A stretch of DNA of 16,156 nt, from NCBI GenBank assembly GCA_015179025.1, contig WHUX01000636.1, positions 1-16,156 on the forward strand, read 5' to 3'. Source of the stretch: Terfezia claveryi (Eukaryota > Ascomycota > Pezizomycetes > Pezizales > Pezizaceae). Made by a program: the position numbers and the translations under genes. Shown in pieces: positions 1 through 5,698 of the stretch. Below the pieces are notes generated by a model. That model ran no database searches. It saw only the letters and a program-made list of their open reading frames with translations, and was not told the DNA's origin. Position 1 is the first letter of the stretch, and each line of letters opens with the position of its first letter.

Positions 1-381
1 CCTTGGGGGAGTGCTCCCTTAGAAGATCTTTACAGACGTAAGAACCCTGAGATATTCGCTTTTGCTGTTGGTGCTTGGGCTGCATCATAGCAGTGAGGGT
101 GAAAAAAACTTGAAGTTGACCAGACCAAGCTTTCGATCCGAAAAAACTCATTTTCGACGATAGGGATGTTCAAATTATAGAATGAGATTTTCGAAGGGCA
201 ACGGGCGGATGATCAACTGTACCAGGATCTGTTTCATGAATGCTCTCCATGCCTAGGTATTAAGGTAAGTTGGCAGCCAATTACTAGCAGAATAAGACAA
301 GATAACTTACTAATGTTCACCATGGCATCTTGTGTTGGGGTTCGTACTCAGCCGTGCCGCCCGCCTTATATACTATATTGA
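1..381 (+). CDS. possible 3' end of a spliced gene (partial)
   Basis: Tentative. Frame 1 is open from the window edge and ends at a TAG at 88-90, after 29 protein-like residues ending in AVGAWAAS. Separately, 181-264 is open for 28 codons, preceded by a TATAG acceptor-like end and followed by GTAAGT at 265. A downstream intron would then run 265-351, with TACTAAT as branch site and CAG as acceptor, leading to a short last exon with a TGA at 379-381. I could not join the first piece to the second in phase, so these may be two gene ends or a decayed gene. No family is recognised. Confidence 0.25.
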
Positions 382-529
382 AAGCCACGTAAGGTTAGTA
401 AAGTCTCATGCCTAATGCTCATCAAGGTTTGCGTAAGTTTGTAGACACTAACCTAACTTTGCTGTAGTACGCCTTGAATGACTATTACGTAACTTTTGGA
501 TCTCACCTAATCAATATGCCTCGCCGGTT

Positions 530-594
530 TTTTTTTTTATTTTTATTTTTTTATTTTTTATTATTTTTTTTATATTTATTTATTTATTTTTTTG
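530..594. repeat. T-rich low-complexity tract between 10-bp direct repeats
   Basis: About 65 bases of nearly pure T with scattered A. The 10-mer CTCGCCGGTT lies directly on both sides (520-529 and 595-604). A homopolymer-like tract between direct repeats is what a severely 5'-truncated poly(A)-tailed retrotransposition event (LINE or SINE type, minus orientation) leaves behind. Replication slippage could also give this, so the retroposition reading is an inference. Confidence 0.6.
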
Positions 595-650
595 CTCGCC
601 GGTTAGTTGAATAGTAATGCTCGCCCGCTGATTTGCAGTTCTCTCACCCT

Positions 651-928
651 CTAAAACAAGCTGCTCTGGCCACGGGTGATAGTATCGGCACGGGTGAAAC
701 ATCTCTGAATCAATCCTTGATCCGCAGGCATATACGGGTTGTAATGGGCTGAAGGCAGTACGGTACGTGGTAATTCTTGTATCTGCAGCTGCTGGACCTG
801 AGCTGAATTTGTACACCTTTTATTAGTAGAGTCCACACACAGCAAGTGCAGTACCTACCTGTTCTCAGAGACTCAGTTATGCTTGCGAGCTGGTCAACAC
901 TATTTCTCGCTCCCCCCAACGTCGACAT
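651..928 (-). CDS. small two-exon gene, 73 aa, function unknown
   Basis: Exon 1 is 859-928, with its ATG at 928 and an in-frame TGA immediately upstream. The intron is 803-858 (56 nt), with donor GTAGGT, branch-like TACTAAT and acceptor TTCAG. Exon 2 is 651-802 and ends in TAG. The phase-1 donor matches the acceptor phase, and the spliced length is 222 nt, exactly 74 codons. The predicted protein starts MSTLGGARNSVDQLASITES and ends in a Gln/Arg/Thr-rich tail, with no transmembrane segment, signal peptide or known motif visible. It could be a real small protein or a surviving piece of a larger gene. The consistent splice signals are the main support. Confidence 0.45.
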
Positions 929-951
929 TCATGAGGTCTGGCCTCCTCTGA

Positions 952-1164
952 ATGTTCATCAATTCAGGTTGCATGAATTCGGAGCATGAACAGAACCTCG
1001 CCCTCCCTCCAACTCAGCGGGTTCTTTCTCTCGCTCCCCCTGATGTACTAGTCGAGGGAGTCCTTAGTAACTCAGAAAGAGAAGTCCATGAGCGTAACTC
1101 CTACCTTGATATCGATGTGGTTTCCCAGGGGATGGCCTATGCTTTCGTTCCCACGACATTGTAA
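952..1164 (+). CDS. short ORF, doubtful, function unknown
   Basis: A 70-codon frame ending in TAA, with a protein-like composition (a Leu/Pro-rich stretch, then an acidic Glu/Asn/Ser segment). No motif is recognised. It starts 23 bases from the divergently oriented 651-928 gene, so the two could share a promoter, although no clear TATA or CCAAT element stands out between them. It could equally be a chance frame or a remnant exon. Confidence 0.2.
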   Translation: MFINSGCMNSEHEQNLALPPTQRVLSLAPPDVLVEGVLSNSEREVHERNSYLDIDVVSQGMAYAFVPTTL

Positions 1165-1265
1165 AGATCCTGCTCATCATAAACAGTCAGCGCCAGTTAC
1201 TGTGCAGAGGAGAAAGTTCAAGGTGGGGCGTTGACTGATATATCGATAGAATAGCCCACCCTTGA

Positions 1266-1481
1266 GAAGAGAGGTGGTTTTGGAAGGTTGAGAATGGAGC
1301 CCGTATGTATCAGAAGTTTCAAGAGCAGGGAAACCGGAAGTGGCCCACGAGAACGGAGGTGGCTGCGTGAGAGGAGGTAGTCTGGGGGAAGAAGCTATAC
1401 ATAGCAGATGAGATCTCCAAGGTACCGCCAGTTTGGGAAGTGCAGAGGTGCCCGTTTGTAGTGCGAGACTACCGTTTGTAG
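1266..1481 (+). pseudogene. degraded coding remnant with one internal stop
   Basis: One frame runs about 72 codons with a single internal TGA near 1367-1369. Its composition is rich in Trp, Lys, Glu and Val (segments such as LYIADEISKVPPVWEV), unlike the surrounding frames. The frame stops at TAG 1479-1481. No family is recognised. It may be a decayed exon related to the ORF at 952-1164, but no joining intron could be established. Confidence 0.2.
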
Positions 1482-1948
1482 TGTGTCTGGGAGAACTACT
1501 AGTCTATAGACTATAGTTGAGGGATTCCGTGAGAAACCTCGATATGTCCTGTTCCGAAATAACTAGAGCGAGATCATCTTCTGCGTTTCAGGCCCGGTGA
1601 TCTCTTTCACGGAGTGAACAAATTCCCGCGATTGAAACAGTCAGAGCCGATGCCTTAATCTCTAATCCAACACGAATCAGGCGGAGTTTCTCAGGGATCG
1701 CAGTTGTACTTTCGCGCTTTATTTACTGTAGCTTTGGGGTAACTCTTCGCCTAAATGCTACGACATACACTATGATATGTATACAACTGCTGAACATATC
1801 CGGGGCGAGTTAAATATGGTATGACAACAATAAATTCAATGCTCAATCTAGAATAGAGTAGGAACTGCCTAGATATAAGCATATGGCAGATGTTGGTGAT
1901 ATTGCTACTATTAGTGGACTCTGAACACCACATGTATCGATCGCTTAA
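1482..1948. other. intergenic stretch; one short perfect palindrome
   Basis: No convincing gene. The only structure noted is a 14-bp perfect palindrome, TAGTCTATAGACTA, at 1500-1513. It has the same TAGTCT...AGACTA ends as the inverted repeats at 2215-2232, 5439-5500 and 5584-5695. Confidence 0.5.
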
Positions 1949-2212
1949 GATGTCCGAATTGGCATATGCTCGACTGGTCTGAATTAGCTTATGCTCGAGA
2001 GTCTGAATTAGCTTATGTTCGAGATGTCTGTATCAGTATGCTCGAGATGTCTGAATTGGCATATGCTCTAGATGTCTGAATGGCATGTTCTCGAGATGAT
2101 GTCTGAATGAGCTTATACTTGATTGAGATGTTCGAATTAGCTTATGTTCGAGATGTCTGCATCAGCATGCTCGAGATAATGTCTGAATTAGGTTATGCTC
2201 GAGATGTCTGCA
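1949..2212. repeat. minisatellite, 24-30 bp unit, about 10 copies
   Basis: A degenerate tandem repeat built on GATGTCTGAATTAGCTTATG followed by CTCGA. Units alternate between TTAGCTTATG, TTGGCATATG and ATCAGCATG versions, and several junctions form CTCGAG. Unit length varies through small indels, so the array is old or unstable. No ORF runs through it. It ends just before the 18-bp palindrome at 2215-2232. Confidence 0.8.
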
Positions 2213-2214
2213 TT

Positions 2215-2232
2215 TAGTCTCGATCGAGACTA
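2215..2232. repeat. 18-bp perfect palindrome, MITE-terminus-like
   Basis: TAGTCTCGATCGAGACTA equals its own reverse complement. It shares TAGTCTCGATC with the terminal repeats of the small insertion at 5439-5500. It may be a relic in which nearly all of such an element was lost, leaving fused termini. No clean target duplication flanks it (TCTGCATT left, TCTGATAT right). Confidence 0.55.
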
Positions 2233-2700
2233 TCTGATATTAGCATGCCAGTGATATTGAATTAGCATAAGTATATTTGAGTGTGGTTGCTTATATGAGG
2301 GTTTTGTAATTCATACGTAAAACAAGCAAGTGCCGCCATATTCGTCACAATTTATGCCACCACTTCACTCGCTCTACGCTTGTCACCCAACATCATACGG
2401 CACGGCTTTGGCTGCCTTCTTATTACTTACATAAGAGGAGCTTCCGGTACAACGGTAGATAGAGTTATGATACATATACAGTACACATCCGTCCACACAT
2501 ACATTCGCACATACTCTCGCATATCCGTACATATTCATCTTATTCGTTAGATGAAGTGATTCTTAACTGTCATACATCTGTTCCTTCACCGCACCAAGTT
2601 GCTACTCGTAACCCGTCATTATTTGTTCACACTGTCCGTGGTATAGTATTGTGTTTGTGTTTTTATTTAGTAATTATTTACAGGTGGTTGCACAGTAAAC
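2233..2700. other. intergenic stretch without a supported gene
   Basis: No gene could be supported. Around 2470-2545 the + strand is a pyrimidine/ACAT-rich stretch with many CATAC/ACATC words, like a fungal 5' leader or a decayed microsatellite. A frame at 2556-2780 is open but lacks an ATG start and any motif. Confidence 0.5.
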
Positions 2701-2703
2701 AAT

Positions 2704-2729
2704 GTAATTATTTTACTGCTACGGCTAAG
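2704..2729 (+). repeat. outer inverted repeat, left copy
   Basis: A 26-base segment beginning GTAATTATTTTA and ending CTACGGCTAAG. Its reverse complement occurs at 5347-5372 with one mismatch (25 of 26). It is the outermost inverted pair around the foldback region. Confidence 0.8.
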
Positions 2730-2800
2730 AAATCGCAGCGAATGCCAAGATCAGGTGTTAATGGTACCACTGATTTATAATCGAAGTTTCAGGTGATAAC

Positions 2801-2823
2801 CTGTTCTCGGTCCCAGACTCTTG
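2801..2823 (+). repeat. 23-bp perfect inverted repeat, left copy
   Basis: This segment (starting CTGTTCTCGG, ending CCAGACTCTTG) is the exact reverse complement of 5131-5153. A 9-bp direct repeat, GGTGATAAC, stands on each side of it (2792-2800 and 2826-2834), like a target duplication around a leftover terminus. CCAGACTCTTG at 2813-2823 also pairs perfectly with CAAGAGTCTGG at 2844-2854. Confidence 0.85.
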
Positions 2824-2844
2824 GCGGTGATAACTTTTATCTGC

Positions 2845-2943
2845 AAGAGTCTGGTACTAAACTGCTCCGAAACTGCACGCGCTAGCATCTCCGAGCGTTT
2901 TGAGCTCGGAGATGCTAGCGCGTGCATAGCCTGTTTTCGGAGC
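2845..2943. repeat. terminal repeat with strong hairpin, left end of foldback region
   Basis: It starts AAGAGTCTGGTACTAAACTG and runs into a perfect 22-bp stem (2875-2896 with 2904-2925) around the 7-base loop GTTTTGA. The stem extends imperfectly through CTCCGAAA...TTTTCGGAG out to about 2943. The first 40 bases correspond, inverted, to 5310-5349 with only a few differences, so both ends of the region carry the same terminal motif followed by a hairpin. Confidence 0.8.
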
Positions 2944-3057
2944 TACTAGCGTTGTTTTGAGCTGCATATTTCATAAGCATACACAATTGTCATAACGACA
3001 ACAGCAGAATAAATGTCTACCAAAGCATTCGTTCGGGATTTCGTTCATTTGAGAATG

Positions 3058-3159
3058 TATTATCTCTAGTTTTGAGAGTTGGACAGGATTTAGTTTGACT
3101 CGATTTGGTATTATCTTTAGTTTTGAGAGTCGGACAGGATTTGGTTTGACTCTTGATTT
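3058..3159 (+). repeat. 51-bp tandem duplication, two copies
   Basis: Copies 3058-3108 and 3109-3159 share TATTATCTnTAGTTTTGAG and GGACAGGATTT, differing mainly at C/T or G/A positions. It is non-coding and lies between the left hairpin and the array. Confidence 0.75.
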
Positions 3160-3218
3160 ACAGAGGCACTAAGAGTCTGGTCATGAGAGCAAGGATATCT
3201 ACTGTCTTGGAGCAGCGA

Positions 3219-3473
3219 TTTGATCTCGGAGCAAGATTTTCTGTGGCTATACTAAGTAACCTATAAGACTAGAAAGCTAGAAAGCTTAGGTTTTCAATGG
3301 GTTGGTCTTAGTTGGAGGGGTTATGAGTATCAACTATCTACTATATTATAGTCTCGAGGCAGTAACTTGATCTCGGAGCAGCATTTACTTTGGCTATTCT
3401 AAGTAACCTATGAGACTAGAAAGCTAGAAAGCTGCTCCGGGCTCAGGTCTACATTTTAATGGGTTGGTCTTAG
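3219..3473 (+). repeat. about 95-bp direct duplication, offset 147-162 bp
   Basis: Copy 1 (about 3219-3311) and copy 2 (about 3366-3473) share TGATCTCGGAGCA, CTAAGTAACCTAT, GACTAGAAAGCTAGAAAGCT and AATGGGTTGGTCTTAG. Copy 2 carries about 15 extra bases (CTCCGGGCTCAGG region) between the last two blocks. The second copy abuts the first unit of the 40-bp array. Confidence 0.8.
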
Positions 3474-3478
3474 TGAAG

Positions 3479-4050
3479 GTGCCTTATATGCTTGCTCCGG
3501 ACAATATAGGCTTCCTCGGTGGTGTCTTATATGCTTGCTTCAGGCAATATATGCTTGCTCGGTGCCTCATATTGCTCCGGGCAACATATGCTCGCTCAGT
3601 GCCTTATATGCTTGCGCCGGACAATATTGGCTTGCTCGGTGGTGTCTTATATGCTTGCTCTAGGCAATATATCCTTGCTCGGTGCCTCATATGCTTGCTC
3701 CGGGCAATATATTCTTGCTCAGTGCCTTATATGCTTGTTCCGGGCAATATAGGCTCGCCCAGTGCCTTATATGCTTGCTCCAGACAATATTGGCTTGCTC
3801 GGTGGTGTCTTATATGCTTGCTCCAGGCAATATATTCTTGCTCAGTGCCTTATATGCTTGTTCCGAGCAACATAGGCTCGCTCAGTGCCTTATGTGCTTG
3901 CTCCGGACAGTATTGGCTTGCTCAGTGGTGTCTTATATGCTTGCTCCAGACAATATTAGCTTGCTCGGTAGTGTCTTATATGCTTGCTCTAGGCAATATA
4001 CGCTCACTCGGTGCCTTATAGGCCTGCTCCGGGAAATACAGGCTTGCTCC
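3479..4050 (+). repeat. 40/43-bp minisatellite array, plus-oriented arm, 14 units
   Basis: Fourteen units begin with GTGCCTTATATGCTTGCTCC (40 bp) or GTGGTGTCTTATATGCTTGC (43 bp), followed by GGCAATATA and CTTGCTC(A/G). One 37-bp unit has lost three bases. Variants are ordered rather than random: the unit order over about 3540-4010 recurs inverted in the second arm (about 4770 down to 4310). The hydrophobic Leu/Cys/Ala frames of up to 185 codons here follow from the repeat. I see no evidence of a gene. Confidence 0.9.
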
Positions 4051-4057
4051 TATAAAG

Positions 4058-5124
4058 CCTATATTGCCCGGAGCAAGCATATGAGGCACTGAGCAAGCAT
4101 ATATTGCCTGGAGCAAGCATATAAGGCACTACCGAGCAAGCTAATATTGTCTGGAGCAAGCATATAAGACACCACTGAGCAAGCCAATACTGTCCGGAGC
4201 AAGCATATAAGGCACTGAGCGAGCCTATGTTGCTCGGAACAAGCATATAAGGCACTGAGCAAGAATATATTGCCTGGAGCAAGCATATAAGACACCACCG
4301 AGCAAGCCAATATTGTCTGGAGCAAGCATATAAGGCACTACCGAGCAAGCTAATATTGTCTGGAGCAAGCATATAAGACACCACTGAGCAAGCCAATACT
4401 GTCCGGAGCAAGCATATAAGGCACTGAGCGAGCCTATGTTGCTCGGAACAAGCATATAAGGCACTGAGCAAGAATATATTGCCTGGAGCAAGCATATAAG
4501 ACACCACCGAGCAAGCCAATATTATCTGGAGCAAGCATATAAGGCACTGGGCGAGCCTATATTGCCCGGAACAAGCATATAAGGCACTGAGCAAGAATAT
4601 ATTGCCCGGAGCAAGCATATGAGGCACCGAGCAAGGATATATTGCCTAGAGCAAGCATATAAGACACCACCGAGCAAGCCAATATTGTCCGGAGCAAGCA
4701 TATAAGGCACTGAGCGAGCATATGTTGCCCGGAGCAATATGAGGCACCGAGCAAGCATATATTGCCTGGAGCAAGCATATAAGGCACTGAGCAAGAATAT
4801 ATTGCCCGGAGCAGGCCTATAAGACACCACCGAGCAAGCCAATATTGTCTGGAGCAAGCATATAAGGCACTGGGCGAGCCTATATTGCCCGGAACAAGCA
4901 TATAAGGTACTGAGCAAGAATATATTGCCCGGAGCAAGCATATGAAGCACCGAGCAAGGATATATTGCCTAGAGCAAGCATATAAGACACCACCGAGCAA
5001 GCCAATATTGTCCGGCGCAAGCATATAAGGCACTGAGCGAGCCTATGTTGCCTGGAGCAAGCATATGAGACACCACCGAGTAAGCCAATATTGTCCGGAG
5101 CAAGCATATAAGGCGCTGAGCAAG
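4058..5124 (-). repeat. 40/43-bp minisatellite array, minus-oriented arm, about 26 units
   Basis: The same unit in reverse orientation (GGAGCAAGCATATAAGGCAC), separated from the plus arm by only about 7 bases (CTATAAA-like) at 4051-4057. Longer periods are visible. A 209-bp block (five units: 43+43+40+40+43) at 4126-4334 repeats at 4335-4543. A 323-bp block beginning near 4543 repeats from about 4866. The arm therefore grew by multi-unit duplication after or during formation of the inverted structure. Confidence 0.9.
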
Positions 5125-5130
5125 TATCTA

Positions 5131-5153
5131 CAAGAGTCTGGGACCGAGAACAG
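5131..5153 (-). repeat. 23-bp perfect inverted repeat, right copy
   Basis: Starts CAAGAGTCTGGGACCGAG, an exact reverse complement of 2801-2823. It lies a few bases beyond the last array unit and is followed by a short tandem GTGTTCCGG(C/A) duplication. Confidence 0.85.
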
Positions 5154-5280
5154 TGTTCCGGCAGTGTTCCGGAATGTTTTTTGTTGAGATGTTCAAAAAT
5201 CAATTTCCATTCAAAAACAAATACTTTTCTATATAGTATTACATATTCTGCTCCGAAGCCACTAGCGTATTGCATAGTTT

Positions 5281-5318
5281 CCACGCTAGTTCCTCCGAGC
5301 TCGGAGGAACTAGCGTGG
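5281..5318. repeat. 38-bp perfect palindrome, right hairpin of foldback region
   Basis: CCACGCTAGTTCCTCCGAG (5281-5299) is followed with no loop by its exact reverse complement. The sequence outside it (5319-5349) corresponds in inverted orientation to the left terminal motif at 2845-2872. Confidence 0.9.
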
Positions 5319-5339
5319 CAATTTCGGAGTAGGTTACTA

Positions 5340-5394
5340 CCAGACTCTTAGCCGTAGCACTAAAATAATTACAGCGTAGGCACTAAGAGTCTGG
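5340..5394. repeat. 55-bp inverted-repeat unit containing the outer repeat
   Basis: CCAGACTCTTAG (5340-5351) pairs perfectly with CTAAGAGTCTGG (5383-5394). The interior contains most of the copy of the outer repeat (5347-5372). The segment 5363-5404 (TTACAG...GGCACTAAGAGTCTGGTC, GAGAGCA) is also a direct repeat of 3153-3194. Confidence 0.75.
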
Positions 5395-5438
5395 TCACGA
5401 GAGCAGTGATAACCGGGGATCCCAGGGTGTCAGTGGGA

Positions 5439-5500
5439 TAGTCTCGATCAGACCATAACTACGAGTAGTCTGGTTGGCACAAGCCCTCTGATCGAGACTA
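5439..5500. mobile_element. 62-bp MITE-like insertion, 14-bp TIR, 8-bp TSD
   Basis: Perfect 14-bp terminal inverted repeats, TAGTCTCGATCAGA (5439-5452) and TCTGATCGAGACTA (5487-5500), are flanked on both sides by CAGTGGGA (5431-5438 and 5501-5508). An 8-bp duplication is typical of hAT-superfamily insertions. The element is non-coding and would depend on a transposase elsewhere. Its centre contains AGTCTGGTTGGCACA, which recurs at 5585-5599. Confidence 0.8.
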
Positions 5501-5580
5501 CAGTGGGACGTCCAAGTACTTTAGTGGTATTGCCAAGTCTCATGCCTGGGGTGGTAAATAACCACCCTCTACATATAGTT

Positions 5581-5698
5581 GCATAGTCTGGTTGGCACAT
5601 AGTTGCATACTAAAGGCCAATTGGACCGTGACCTCCGAAAAAATAATTGGTTTAAACCAGACTCTCCAAAGGAGAGCGCTGTGCTAACCAGACTATGC
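5581..5698. mobile_element. 118-bp foldback (MITE-like) repeat
   Basis: GCATAGTCTGGTTGGCAC (5581-5598) pairs with GTGCTAACCAGACTATGC (5681-5698) with one mismatch. No target duplication is evident. TAGTTGCATA is directly repeated at 5576-5585 and 5600-5609 around the left terminus. The right arm overlaps the stop codon of the minus-strand gene at 5693, so it may have been inserted into the 3' end of that gene. Confidence 0.6.

Noticed and set aside
2556..2780. 74-codon plus-strand ORF with a hydrophobic stretch
   Set aside because: It has no ATG start, no motif and no splice-supported context. Its end lies just before the foldback structure and may be chance.
3479..5124. CRISPR-like array
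   Set aside because: Units are contiguous with no unique spacers, orientation inverts in the middle, and introns and RIP indicate a eukaryote.
3464..5284. Long ORFs (up to 203 codons) with Leu/Cys/Ala repeats on both strands
   Set aside because: They are the three-frame reading of a stop-free 40/43-bp tandem repeat and overlap each other. No start context, splice signals or independent motif supports a gene.
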